A DNA stretch of 64,000 nucleotides, taken from contig JARHYK010000018.1 of the NCBI GenBank assembly GCA_029258515.1, positions 1 to 64,000 on the forward strand. The letters are read 5' to 3'. The first letter of the stretch is position 1; each line of letters opens with the position of its first letter. Source of the stretch: Clostridia bacterium. Its GTDB lineage: Bacteria > Bacillota > Clostridia > TANB77 > CAG-508. Positions 55,936 through 64,000 of this stretch are shown here, one piece after another. Position numbers and translations under genes: made by a program. Below the pieces are notes generated by a model that was not told the origin of the DNA, did no database searches, and saw nothing but the letters and a program-made list of their open reading frames with translations.

Positions 55936-55956
55936 TATGAGATAACTAATCTCATA
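55936..55956 (-). promoter_or_regulatory. Operator-like palindrome in the leader of the orphan gene
   Basis: TATGAGAT (55936-55943) and ATCTCATA (55949-55956) form a perfect 8-bp inverted repeat with a 5-base centre, between the promoter and the ribosome site. It could be a repressor site or an RNA hairpin. Confidence 0.5.
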
Positions 55957-55994
55957 TTTAAAATGTTTATTTATACTTTTTAGTATAGATTTAT

Positions 55995-56023
55995 ATTATA
56001 AAACAATAGAATAGTTATGTCAA
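55995..56023 (-). promoter_or_regulatory. Perfect consensus promoter of the orphan gene
   Basis: On the minus strand TTGACA (56018-56023) and TATAAT (55995-56000) have a 17-base spacer. It is one of the closest matches to sigma-A consensus in the window. Confidence 0.85.
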
Positions 56024-56039
56024 GTAATGGGACATAAAA

Positions 56040-56747
56040 TTATAATTTCCAATCATTTAAATTTCTTTGTATTGCTCCAAACAAATTAGCTCTTAGCATT
56101 GGAATGTTTTTAGATAAAGTTAAAATTAAGTTTTTAATATCTTCTCTTTTAGATTTGCCATCCATTGGACAAACTTTTTGCATTACTTCTATATTATTTT
56201 TTTTGATGTATCTTTTTATTTCTTTTTCTGGAGTATAAATAAGAGGTCTTATCAATGTTATTTTCGAACGATCCATGTAGCTTTTAGGGGCAAATGTTCC
56301 TATGCTTCCAGTATAGAATAGGTTTAATAAAAATGTTTGTAGAACGTCGTCTTGATTGTGTCCTAGTGCTATTTTATTACAATTTTCTCTAATTGCAACA
56401 GAATTAATTGCACCTCTTCTTAAATTTGCACAAAGTGAACATGGATTTTTTTCTTTTCTTATATCAAAGACTATTTCTTGGGCATTACTTTTTTCTATAA
56501 ATAGTGGAACGTCTATGTCGTCACATGTTTTTTGTAGTAAGTTTAGGTCAAAGAATTCAAATCCTGGGTCTATACTTATTGCTATCATGTCAAAGTGTTT
56601 GGGATAAAAAATCTGTAGGTTTTTAAATGCATGTAGTAAAGTGATTGAATCTTTACCTCCAGATAGACAGATAGCTATTTTATCATTTTCTTCAATAAGA
56701 GAATAATTTTCTATTGCTTTTCGCATATGGCTTAGTATTTTTTGCAT
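56040..56747 (-). CDS. TtcA-like tRNA thiolation ATPase
   Basis: A 235-residue PP-loop ATPase. The ATP motif is SGGKDSITLLHAF at about residues 30-42, the metal-binding CxxC is PCSLCANLRRG, and a C-terminal CPMDGKSKRE follows. These fit the TtcA/Ncs6 group that puts sulfur into tRNA bases with an iron-sulfur cluster. Whether it acts on C32 or another base is not clear. AAAGGA precedes the ATG. Confidence 0.85.
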   Translation of the reverse strand: MQKILSHMRKAIENYSLIEENDKIAICLSGGKDSITLLHAFKNLQIFYPKHFDMIAISIDPGFEFFDLNLLQKTCDDIDVPLFIEKSNAQEIVFDIRKEKNPCSLCANLRRGAINSVAIRENCNKIALGHNQDDVLQTFLLNLFYTGSIGTFAPKSYMDRSKITLIRPLIYTPEKEIKRYIKKNNIEVMQKVCPMDGKSKREDIKNLILTLSKNIPMLRANLFGAIQRNLNDWKL

Positions 56748-56817
56748 ATTTTTATTATCCTTTCTTTTTTATATATTATATCATTTCTTGTCAAGTGGAA
56801 AAAAGAAAAAATTTAGC

Positions 56818-56846
56818 TTGTTTTTTGCAATAAAATATATTATAAT
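56818..56846 (+). promoter_or_regulatory. Promoter of tRNA-Arg
   Basis: TTGTTT (56818-56823) and TATAAT (56841-56846) with a 17-base spacer, 19 bases before the tRNA. Confidence 0.6.
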
Positions 56847-56865
56847 AATATGTACTAAGGTAGAT

Positions 56866-56941
56866 GTGCTCATAGCTCAGCAGGATAGAGTAACTGCCTC
56901 CTAAGCAGTAGATGGGGGTTCGAGTCCCTCTGGGCACACCA
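56866..56941 (+). tRNA. tRNA-Arg(CCU)
   Basis: The 76-nt cloverleaf has acceptor arm GTGCTCA with TGGGCAC, anticodon loop CTCCTAA with anticodon CCT at 56900-56902, GGTTCGAGTCC in the T-arm, and encoded CCA. Confidence 0.96.
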
Positions 56942-56963
56942 CTATATTATTTTGAGGTTATAA

Positions 56964-57446
56964 ATGGAAGAAAAATTTATGAAAGAAGCTTTAAAAGAAG
57001 CTAAAAAAGCATATGCTAAGTTAGAAGTTCCAGTAGGTTGTGTTATTGTAAAGGATGGCAAAATAATTGCTAGGGCACATAATTTAAAAGAAACTAAAAA
57101 TGATACAACTAAACATGCAGAAATACTTGCAATTCAAAAGGCTAGTAAAAAATTGGATTCTTGGAGATTGATTGATTGTGATTTATATGTTACTTTAGAA
57201 CCCTGTTCTATGTGTGCAGGTGCTATTATTAATTCTAGAATTAAAAAGGTATATTTTGGGGCAAGTGATGAAAAAACAGGTGCTGTAGGTTCAGTATTTA
57301 ATTTGTTCCATGATTATACTTTTAATCATAAAGTGGATTTTGAAGGCGGAGTACTAGAAGAAAAATGTGAAAAGTTATTGAAGGACTTTTTTGTGGAATT
57401 AAGAAAAATAAAGAAAATAGAAAAAGAGGAGAATAAAAATATATGA
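56964..57446 (+). CDS. tadA: tRNA-specific adenosine deaminase TadA
   Basis: TadA converts A34 to inosine in tRNA-Arg(ACG). The 160-residue product has the zinc-binding motifs HAEILAIQ (about residues 52-59) and PCSMCAGAI, and FGASDEKTGAVGS. It follows the tRNA-Arg(CCU) gene by 22 bases. It overlaps the next gene by 4 bases (ATGA). Confidence 0.95.
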   Translation: MEEKFMKEALKEAKKAYAKLEVPVGCVIVKDGKIIARAHNLKETKNDTTKHAEILAIQKASKKLDSWRLIDCDLYVTLEPCSMCAGAIINSRIKKVYFGASDEKTGAVGSVFNLFHDYTFNHKVDFEGGVLEEKCEKLLKDFFVELRKIKKIEKEENKNI

Positions 57447-58204
57447 AAGAAGAATTAAGAAGATTAGTTGATAGAAAAGCTTTTCATATAGGAGTTTTAA
57501 TATTAATTATTTTCTCTATTTTAATTATTGTTGGGTTTGTGTGTTTAAGATATCAAGTTGAAGGTGAAAAAAATATTCCTTTTGTTATTTCTAAAATGTT
57601 AGTTATTAGCTCAGCAGAAGGAGTAGATAATTCTATTGAGGTTGAAGGTAATAAGTGGAATTTTGATATTAATCAGAATAATGATATATATTTATATATA
57701 GAAAAAAATGAAGATGATAAAAAGCTAGATTCAATTAAAGAGGTTTTTGTAAAAAATATTAAGATAGATAAAGCTAGTGAAAAGGGAGAATTCAAAACGT
57801 ATAAGCCAGATTCAAATAATCCAGAAGTACTTTTTTCTAATAAAGAGGAAATGAGAGTTGATAATTTGGAATATTTAGTAGATGGAAATGCTAATATGAA
57901 AAACATGAAAATTACTAACCAAGGAGGAATAATTGTTTTTAGATGTGCAAATGATAAAATAGCTAAATATATTGGAAATGATGAAGAAATTAATCATAAT
58001 CTTCTACTTCAAAAGGCTAATGTGGCAAAAGAAGATTTACAATGTAATATTCAATTTGATGTTATGATAAAATTGAATTCTGGAAAAAATTTTGAAACTA
58101 CTATTAAAATAGAGTTACCTTTGAAAAATCTTATTGAAGAAGGTACAGCTTCTCAAGAATATAGTGATAGTAACAGTTTTGTTTTTAAAAGAGTGAAAGA
58201 ATAA
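57443..58204 (+). CDS. Hypothetical single-pass membrane protein
   Basis: A 253-residue protein with one transmembrane helix at about residues 15-37 and a soluble outward-facing domain with alternating strands. I recognise no family or catalytic motif. It overlaps tadA by 4 bases, so the two are made from one transcript, but no functional link is apparent. Confidence 0.65.
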   Translation: MKEELRRLVDRKAFHIGVLILIIFSILIIVGFVCLRYQVEGEKNIPFVISKMLVISSAEGVDNSIEVEGNKWNFDINQNNDIYLYIEKNEDDKKLDSIKEVFVKNIKIDKASEKGEFKTYKPDSNNPEVLFSNKEEMRVDNLEYLVDGNANMKNMKITNQGGIIVFRCANDKIAKYIGNDEEINHNLLLQKANVAKEDLQCNIQFDVMIKLNSGKNFETTIKIELPLKNLIEEGTASQEYSDSNSFVFKRVKE

Positions 58205-58271
58205 TAATATAAAAGTTGTTTTTTAGAAGATATATTTTAATGTGTAAAATAAAAAAAGTTTTAGTAAGTAC

Positions 58272-58300
58272 TTGCTAAAATTTAAAATTCAGTATATAAT
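58272..58300 (+). promoter_or_regulatory. Promoter of the SRP RNA
   Basis: TTGCTA (58272-58277) and TATAAT (58295-58300) with a 17-base spacer. Confidence 0.6.
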
Positions 58301-58327
58301 ACGAATGGTATGAGATTTTAATCTTTG

Positions 58328-58420
58328 TATAGAGAGTAATCCAATAAGAGCCTATGAACCTTGTCAGATCCGGAAGGAAGCAGCAATAAGTAGATACTTT
58401 TATGTGGAATGCTCTCTATA
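58328..58420 (+). ncRNA. ffs: Signal recognition particle RNA (small bacterial type)
   Basis: About 93 nt, with closing arms TATAGAGAG (58328-58336) and CTCTCTATA (58412-58420) and the invariant core TTGTCAGATCCGGAAGGAAG followed by CAGC. It scaffolds Ffh in membrane-protein targeting. Its place directly before dnaX is common in Firmicutes (scr-dnaX in B. subtilis). Confidence 0.95.
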
Positions 58421-58444
58421 GAGAGATTAAAGTATCTACCATTT
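58391..58444 (+). terminator. Alternative hairpin/terminator spanning the SRP RNA 3' end
   Basis: TAGATACTTT (58391-58400) pairs perfectly with AAAGTATCTA (58429-58438), followed by CCATTTTTA. It overlaps the 3' half of the SRP RNA and the dnaX leader, so the two folds compete. Confidence 0.5.
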
Positions 58445-58467
58445 TTATATATAAAGGATGTGAGAAT

Positions 58468-60090
58468 ATGAGTTACACAGCTCTTTATAGGAAATTTAGA
58501 CCTATGACATTTAATGAAATGGTTGGTCAAGAACATATTACGAGGACTTTAAAAAATCAAATAATTGCAAATAGAGTAGGGCATGCTTATTTGTTTAATG
58601 GTGGTAGAGGAACAGGTAAAACATCTTCTGCTAAAATTTTGGCAAGGGCTATTAATTGTTTAAACCCTAAAGATGGAGAACCTTGTAATGAATGTGAAAT
58701 TTGTAAGGCTGCATTAAATGGTTCGTTAACTGATATTGTTGAAATGGATGCTGCTTCTAATAATAGTGTTGAAGATGTTAGAAGTATTAGAGAAGAAGTT
58801 AATTTTTTGCCAACTAAAGCAAAATATAGAGTATATATTATAGATGAGGTTCATATGTTATCTACAGGTGCTTTTAATGCATTATTAAAAACACTAGAAG
58901 AACCACCTGAACATGTAAAGTTTATATTGGCTACAACTGAACCTCAAAAGTTACCAGCAACAATTTTATCAAGATGTCAAAGATTTGATTTTAAGAGAAT
59001 ATCTAATGATGATATAATTAAAAGATTAAAAATTGTATGTGATGAAAGTAAAATAGAAATTACTCAAGGAGCTTTAAATATTATTGCTGTTTTGTCAGAA
59101 GGGGCAATGAGAGATGCACTATCTATTTTGGAGAGATGTATTCAAGATGGAGAAAACAGAATTGATGAAGATAAAATTAAAGATTTAGTTGGTATTCCAA
59201 AATTTGATTTTATCAATAATATGATAAAATCAATTATTGATTGTGATGTTGATGAGGCAATTTTATGTATTAGTGATGTTTTAAATCAAGGTAAAGATTT
59301 AGAAAATTTTTTATGGGAAATGATTAAATATGTTAAGGATGTTTTAGTATTTAAGTCTTGTAATAAATTAGAATTATATAGTAAAGATGAGTTAGAGCAA
59401 CTTGAAAAAGTAGCACAGTCAGTTTCAAAAGAAAGGTTAATCGAGTTAATATATGAATTTTCAGAATTGCAAAGTACAATGAAGTGGTCTAGTCAAAAAA
59501 ATATAGTTTTTGAAGCAGGAATTATAAAATTATGTGCTAATGTAATTCAAAGTTCAGGAAATGTTGAAACTAGGATTGATAAAATTGAAAGATATTTAAA
59601 ATCTGGAAATTTTGCTAGACAAACTCAAAGCAGTGTTAATCAAACTCAACAAGTAAGGCCAACATATCAAAATGTTTCTAATGTGCAAGTAAATACTGTA
59701 AAACCAGTAAATATGGGTGATAAAAAAACTCAACAAGTTCATTATGAAGCAGGAAATATTGGTAAATCATGGCCAAAGATAGTTACAAATTTAAAAAATA
59801 CTGGAAAGATTGTTTTATACACGAATTTAATTAATACAGAAGCAAAAGAGTTAAATGATATGACAGTGGGTATAGAATTTAAAAAAGGTATAACTCCATT
59901 TTGTAAGGCGATATTAGAAAAGCAAGAGAATGTAAGAGAGTTAACTAATCAAATATCTATTGCATGTGGTAAAGAAATGCAAGTGAAATTTTTAGATGTG
60001 TCAAAGACAATAGATGTTAAGCCAAGTATTGAACAAAATATACAAAATTTTGCAAGTGAGTCAGAGATACCATTTAATGTAATTGAATAA
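58468..60090 (+). CDS. dnaX: DNA polymerase III subunits gamma/tau
   Basis: DnaX is the clamp-loader ATPase. The 540-residue product begins MSYTALYRKFRPMTFNEMVGQEH, then Walker A GGRGTGKTSSAK, a four-cysteine zinc module (CNECEICKAA), Walker B IIDEVHMLS and the sensor SRCQRF. The C-terminal tail is long enough for a tau-like form. The frame is open from 58402, but GGATGTGAGA precedes ATG 58468. I saw no clear programmed-frameshift slip site. It is followed by ybaB and recR. Confidence 0.95.
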   Translation: MSYTALYRKFRPMTFNEMVGQEHITRTLKNQIIANRVGHAYLFNGGRGTGKTSSAKILARAINCLNPKDGEPCNECEICKAALNGSLTDIVEMDAASNNSVEDVRSIREEVNFLPTKAKYRVYIIDEVHMLSTGAFNALLKTLEEPPEHVKFILATTEPQKLPATILSRCQRFDFKRISNDDIIKRLKIVCDESKIEITQGALNIIAVLSEGAMRDALSILERCIQDGENRIDEDKIKDLVGIPKFDFINNMIKSIIDCDVDEAILCISDVLNQGKDLENFLWEMIKYVKDVLVFKSCNKLELYSKDELEQLEKVAQSVSKERLIELIYEFSELQSTMKWSSQKNIVFEAGIIKLCANVIQSSGNVETRIDKIERYLKSGNFARQTQSSVNQTQQVRPTYQNVSNVQVNTVKPVNMGDKKTQQVHYEAGNIGKSWPKIVTNLKNTGKIVLYTNLINTEAKELNDMTVGIEFKKGITPFCKAILEKQENVRELTNQISIACGKEMQVKFLDVSKTIDVKPSIEQNIQNFASESEIPFNVIE

Positions 60091-60120
60091 AATATTATAA
60101 AAGTTGAAAGGAGAATTAAT

Positions 60121-60465
60121 ATGGCAAAAAGAGGAGGTTTCCCAGGAGGAATGGGAGGATTTGGCGGAATGAATATGAACAACATAATGAAACAAGCCAA
60201 AAAGATGCAAGAAAGTATGGAAAAATCACAAGAAGAATTAGCACAAAAAGAATTTGATGCAACAGCAGGAGGAGGAGCTATTAGTGTTAAAGTTTCTGGA
60301 GAAAAAGTTATTAAAGAAATAAAAATCCAAAAAGATGTTGTGGATCCAGAAGATGTAGAAATGTTACAAGATTTAATTATTACTTGTGTTAATGAAGCTT
60401 TAAGAAAAGTTGATGCAGCACAAGCATCTGAACTTGGAAAATTTAATATTCCAGGATTAATGTAG
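60121..60465 (+). CDS. ybaB: Nucleoid-associated protein YbaB/EbfC
   Basis: A 114-residue dimeric DNA-binding protein of the YbaB/EbfC family. Glycine- and methionine-rich residues 1-22 precede the family core NIMKQAKKMQESMEKSQEEL and the acidic KDVVDPEDVEMLQDLI. AAAGGAG is the ribosome site. Its place between dnaX and recR is the standard one. Confidence 0.94.
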   Translation: MAKRGGFPGGMGGFGGMNMNNIMKQAKKMQESMEKSQEELAQKEFDATAGGGAISVKVSGEKVIKEIKIQKDVVDPEDVEMLQDLIITCVNEALRKVDAAQASELGKFNIPGLM

Positions 60466-60481
60466 AAAAGAGGAAGTATAA

Positions 60482-61081
60482 ATGTCATTATATTCACCAT
60501 CTATTGAAAAATTAATAGAGAGTTTTGAAAGATTGCCAAGTATTGGACATAAGACTGCGGCAAGACTTGCTTTTTATATGCTAAATTGTACAGAAGAAGA
60601 AACAAATTCATTTGTTTCTTCAATTATTGAGGCAAAGAAAAATTTGAAATACTGTAGTAAATGTTATAATATTTCTGATACAGATCCATGTCCAATATGT
60701 TCAAACACAAAAAGAGATAAATCTTCAATATGTGTTGTAGAAGACGTAAGAGATATTATAGCGATGGAAAAGACACATGAATTTAAAGGTGTTTATCATG
60801 TATTACATGGTTCTATTTCACCAATGAATGGAGTAGGGCCTGATGATATAAAGATTAAGGAATTACTGGCTAGATTAATGGATGGAGATGTAAAGGAAGT
60901 TATTTTAGCGACTAATCCACGAGTAGAGGGAGAAGCTACGGCTATGTATTTATCTAAGTTGATCAAACCTCTTGGGATTAAAGTTACAAGAATAGCTCAC
61001 GGAATTCCTGTCGGAGGGGATTTAGAATATACAGATGAGGTAACTTTAATGAAAGCATTAGAGGGAAGAAGAGAAATATAA
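60482..61081 (+). CDS. recR: Recombination protein RecR
   Basis: A 199-residue protein of the RecFOR recombinational-repair pathway. It has an N-terminal helix-hairpin-helix ([17 protein letters not shown]), a four-cysteine zinc finger ([18 protein letters not shown]), and a Toprim domain with [13 protein letters not shown] and ending [18 protein letters not shown]. It starts 16 bases after ybaB. A terminator follows at once. Confidence 0.96.
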   Translation: MSLYSPSIEKLIESFERLPSIGHKTAARLAFYMLNCTEEETNSFVSSIIEAKKNLKYCSKCYNISDTDPCPICSNTKRDKSSICVVEDVRDIIAMEKTHEFKGVYHVLHGSISPMNGVGPDDIKIKELLARLMDGDVKEVILATNPRVEGEATAMYLSKLIKPLGIKVTRIAHGIPVGGDLEYTDEVTLMKALEGRREI

Positions 61082-61116
61082 TCCTTTTTGGAAATTTTCC
61101 AAAAAGGATTATATTT
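61079..61116 (+). terminator. Terminator after recR
   Basis: ATAATCCTTTTTGGAAA (61079-61095) pairs with its complement to about 61115, followed by a T-rich run. Confidence 0.85.
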
Positions 61117-61151
61117 TATGTTTATAGAATAAATAAAAAGTATATTTAAAA

Positions 61152-62309
61152 TTATATATGATCTTTTTTAGAAATGTCCCAAAAAGGATCATTTAGAATT
61201 ATTTTACAAATATTTTCAGTTGAATGTTTTTTTGCTAATTTGCAGGCGTTTTGACTCATTGATTGTAGTTTTTCTGGATTATTAAATATATTTTCAAATA
61301 TTTCTTTAGGGTTATCTTCTTTTTTTAGCCAGATTGCAATTTTATTTTCTTCTAATAGTTTGGCATTTTCTTCTTCTTGACCTGGTATTGGATTGATTAT
61401 TACCATTGGTAAATTTGATGCTAAACTTTCAGATGTTGTTAATCCACCTGGTTTTGTTACAACTAAATCGGATATTGACATTAATTCTGGTACTTTATTT
61501 GTATAGTCTAGCACTTTTACAAAGTTTTGTTTGTTATTTCTTTCTATTACTTCATTAAAGTGTTTTTGCATTTTTTCGTTTCTTCCAGATATTGCTATAA
61601 TTTGTATGTTTTCAATATTTCTTACTAAATTTTCAAAGATTTCAACGGTTCTTGTTTTACCAAGACCAAATTCACCACCACCAAAAAATAGTATGGTTTT
61701 TAGATTTTCTTTCAAATCGAATTCTTTTAATATTTCTTTTCGATCATAGTTTATTAAAAATCTGTCAGATATAGGAATTCCAGTTGCATGAATTTTTGTT
61801 TCGCTGATATTTTTGTTAATTAGATATGATTTCATTTGTTCATGGGCTACAAAAAAGTAATCAGTATATTCATGACCAATTAACCATTGGTCATGTGACG
61901 AAAAGTCTGTCATTATTGTTGCAATTTTTGCAGTAATTTTACCTTTTCTTTTTAAGTAACTACTCATTTGACTTCCAAAAGGATGTGTTGATATTATTAA
62001 ATCTGGATTTTTATCACGTAATAGTTTTAGTAATTTTATTGCAAGTATTTGGTTTGATTTAGAAGAAATATGTGCTAAAGGTCCCTTTTGAGAGTCTTTA
62101 TATATTTTCCCCCAAGCCCAAGGCATTTTTTTTGTCATTTCTATATATGCTGCTGTTGATATTTTTTCTAAAGCTGGATTTACGTATTTCATACAGTCTA
62201 TTAGTTCAACATCCAAATTTTTATAGTTTTTATTTATGTATGATTCAATGGATTTTGCAGCGTTTAAATGTCCGCCACCATATGAAGCATAGAATATTAT
62301 TATTTTCAT
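61152..62309 (-). CDS. Diacylglycerol glucosyltransferase/MGDG synthase-like (UgtP type)
   Basis: A 385-residue GT28-type glycosyltransferase. The start IIIFYASYGGGHLNAAKSIE is the UgtP/MGDG-synthase signature, then IISTHPFGSQMSSYLKRKG, TDFSSHDQWL, and the donor site VVTKPGGLTTSESLASNLPM. The family moves glucose or galactose from a UDP-sugar to diacylglycerol, giving glycolipids that anchor lipoteichoic acid. It may use UDP-glucose from the pgcA/UDPGP pair (inference). GAGGTAATATATG is the start. Confidence 0.88.
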   Translation of the reverse strand: MKIIIFYASYGGGHLNAAKSIESYINKNYKNLDVELIDCMKYVNPALEKISTAAYIEMTKKMPWAWGKIYKDSQKGPLAHISSKSNQILAIKLLKLLRDKNPDLIISTHPFGSQMSSYLKRKGKITAKIATIMTDFSSHDQWLIGHEYTDYFFVAHEQMKSYLINKNISETKIHATGIPISDRFLINYDRKEILKEFDLKENLKTILFFGGGEFGLGKTRTVEIFENLVRNIENIQIIAISGRNEKMQKHFNEVIERNNKQNFVKVLDYTNKVPELMSISDLVVTKPGGLTTSESLASNLPMVIINPIPGQEEENAKLLEENKIAIWLKKEDNPKEIFENIFNNPEKLQSMSQNACKLAKKHSTENICKIILNDPFWDISKKDHI

Positions 62310-62474
62310 ATATTACCTCTTTTAATTATATTTATTATAATTATATTTTATCATAATTTTTTAAAAAATTCTATAAAAAAATTAATAATAATTTTTAAAT
62401 AAAAAATATAAATAAAGTTGTATAAAATTTTCAAAAATAACCACAATATAGATAAAAGAAAATGAGGTGATTTT

Positions 62475-62954
62475 TTGAAAAATGTTTTTAAACTTATAAT
62501 TTGTATAATGCTAATAGTTTTATTCACAATTTGTGCAGTATTTGTGGAAAGCATAATGGAAAATAATAATAAAGTGTATGCTAAATCTTCGAATTCTACT
62601 TCTGATATCCAACTTATGGCAAGAGCTATAAATGGTGAAGCAAGGGGAGAACCTTATGAAGGACAGGTTGCAGTTGGAGCTGTTATATTGAATAGAGTGA
62701 AAGATTCAAAATTTCCTAATACTATTGCAGGAGTGATATATCAAAAAGGAGCGTTTACTGCAGTTTCTGATGGCCAAATTAATCAACCAATAGAAGAAGG
62801 GTCAACTGTGTATAAGGCTGCTAGAGATGCTATGAATGGATGGGATCCAACAGGTGGGTGTATATATTATTTTAATCCACAAACAGCAACTAATAAATGG
62901 ATTTGGTCTAGGCCATTGGTTAAAGTTATTGGAAAACATAGATTTTGTAAGTAA
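62475..62954 (+). CDS. sleB: Spore cortex-lytic enzyme SleB-like hydrolase
   Basis: A 159-residue cell-wall hydrolase of the SleB/CwlJ family. It has an N-terminal membrane or signal helix (about residues 5-25), then LMARAINGEARGEPYEGQVAV with the catalytic glutamate, and the ending IYYFNPQTATNKWIW. There is no peptidoglycan-binding repeat, so it is shorter than B. subtilis SleB. The start is TTG with GAGGTG upstream. It precedes ypeB, its usual partner. Confidence 0.9.
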   Translation: MKNVFKLIICIMLIVLFTICAVFVESIMENNNKVYAKSSNSTSDIQLMARAINGEARGEPYEGQVAVGAVILNRVKDSKFPNTIAGVIYQKGAFTAVSDGQINQPIEEGSTVYKAARDAMNGWDPTGGCIYYFNPQTATNKWIWSRPLVKVIGKHRFCK

Positions 62955-62974
62955 TGAAAAGGGAGGAAAGTAAT

Positions 62975-64000
62975 ATGAATAAAATTATGGACTGGAAGGA
63001 AAGATTAAAAAAAGGTCATATGCTTAGTGTAATAGGTGTTTTTTTCTTGATTATTGTTGTACTTGGTATTATATTATACCAAAAAAATATACAAGCAAAA
63101 CAAGTTTCTGAAAACACATATAATATGGCTTTTTGTGAATTGGTAGATTATGTTGAAAATGTAGAATCATATTTAGCAAAAGCGCAAATATCTACAACAC
63201 CTGAACAAGCTGCAGAGACATTGACAAATTTATGGAGAGAGGCAAATATGGCGCAAACATATTTATCTAGATTACCAATAGAGAGTCAAGAACTAGAAAA
63301 TACTCAAAAGTTTTTAAACCAAGTTAGTGATTACAGTTATTCTTTGTCAAGGAAAAACATATATAAAGAAAAAATATCAGATGAAGAATTAAAAAATTTA
63401 AAGGAGTTGCATAAATATAGTTCGGAATTAGAAAAAGTTTTAAATCAGTTAGCAGATGATATCAATTCTGGAAGGATTAAATGGGGAGAATTGGATAAAA
63501 AGGGAACTCCAGTTTTTGCTCAACAAGTTAGTTCAGAAAGTAAAGATGGGTTTAGTAATTTGGAAGAAAATTTCCATGAATATTCTGGTTTAATATATGA
63601 TGGGGCTTTTTCAGAACATTTGACAAATGAAGGGAAAAAGGGATTAGTAGGTGAAGAAATAAATGAGGAAAAAGCTACTAGCATTGTTAAAGAATTTATA
63701 GGTGAAAATAGAATAGAAGAGCTTTCTAGTTTGGGATTATCTCAAAATGCTAATATTCCTTCTTTTAATTTTTCTATAAAAACTAAAGAAGATAATAATA
63801 TTAATATTGCTATATCTCAAAAAGGTGGATTTGTTGTGTATATGAATTATGATAGAGATGTAACTTCTGAAATAATATCACAAGAAGAAGCAAATCAAAA
63901 AGGAAAAGAATTTTTGAAAGACAAAGGTTTTCCTAATATGAAGGAAACATATTATTTAAAACAAGAAGGAATTGTTACTATTAATTATGCATATGAACAA
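62975..64000 (+). CDS. ypeB: Germination protein YpeB, partial (continues past the window end)
   Basis: The first 342 codons of YpeB, needed to localise and stabilise SleB in the spore. An N-terminal membrane helix (about residues 17-36) is followed by the YpeB domain (ELVDYVENVESYLAKAQIST; LTNLWREANMAQTYLSRLP). PepSY-type domains follow in the rest. It starts 20 bases after sleB, with GGGAGGAAAG before the ATG. No stop is reached at base 64000. Confidence 0.92.
   Translation, partial: MNKIMDWKERLKKGHMLSVIGVFFLIIVVLGIILYQKNIQAKQVSENTYNMAFCELVDYVENVESYLAKAQISTTPEQAAETLTNLWREANMAQTYLSRLPIESQELENTQKFLNQVSDYSYSLSRKNIYKEKISDEELKNLKELHKYSSELEKVLNQLADDINSGRIKWGELDKKGTPVFAQQVSSESKDGFSNLEENFHEYSGLIYDGAFSEHLTNEGKKGLVGEEINEEKATSIVKEFIGENRIEELSSLGLSQNANIPSFNFSIKTKEDNNINIAISQKGGFVVYMNYDRDVTSEIISQEEANQKGKEFLKDKGFPNMKETYYLKQEGIVTINYAYEQ

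Overview
The window is about 64 kb of very AT-rich, low-GC Gram-positive (Firmicutes, Clostridia-like) chromosome around the replication origin. The evidence is the order dnaN-oriC-dnaA-oriC-rpmH-rnpA-yidD-yidC-jag-mnmE-mnmG-rsmG-parA-parB, consensus sigma-A type promoters, strong AGGAGG ribosome sites, and a scatter of endospore genes (spmA, spmB, spoIIR, an abrB-like gene, a GerMN-domain gene, sleB, ypeB). No species can be named from the sequence alone.

Layout: 1-740 is a T-rich tract with a long direct repeat and no gene. 741-3.8 kb holds dnaN and dnaA on the minus strand with DnaA boxes on both sides of dnaA (a bipartite origin); the dnaA-dnaN gap carries a textbook AT-rich/DnaA-trio/DnaA-box arrangement. 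3.9-13.4 kb is the rpmH-to-parB block on the plus strand; mnmE carries an apparent one-base insertion near its start. 13.5-13.75 kb has two tRNA-Ser genes (UGA, GCU).

14.0-29.7 kb is the most unusual part: a type IV secretion-like (T4SS) locus. It has three VirB2/TrbC-like pilins with their own terminator, then a PrgI/VirB3-like protein, a TrsD/TraD-like protein, a VirB4 ATPase, a VirB6/TrbL-like membrane protein, three membrane-anchored proteins that look like VirB8/NTF2 relatives, and a 1480-residue wall-acting protein. That protein strings together a membrane anchor, an SGNH hydrolase, a beta-lactamase-like domain that has lost its catalytic motifs, a degenerate NlpC/P60-like segment, a lysozyme-like domain and a CHAP amidase. 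I see no relaxase, no VirD4 coupling protein and no integrase in the window, so it does not look like a conjugative element; a chromosomal protein-secretion, pilus or wall-remodelling machine is more likely. A patatin-like phospholipase follows its terminator.

30.6-64 kb is mostly housekeeping: rRNA/tRNA methyltransferases (trmN6-like, rsmI, rlmH), spore maturation (spmAB), walJ, murA, spoIIR, a P-type ATPase, an ABC-2/GldG-type transporter, a YkvI-like transporter, CvpA, an LCP protein, a DacF-like carboxypeptidase, comEA, nucleotide-sugar genes (UDPGP family, phosphoglucomutase), a ttcA-like thiolase, tRNA-Arg(CCU), tadA, the SRP RNA, dnaX-ybaB-recR, a diacylglycerol glucosyltransferase-like gene, and sleB-ypeB (ypeB runs off the end). 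Odd items are a gene-free 416-bp stretch with a consensus promoter and a 17-bp inverted repeat (34.7-35.1 kb), and a C-richer orphan gene (55.4-55.9 kb) with a perfect promoter and an operator-like palindrome.
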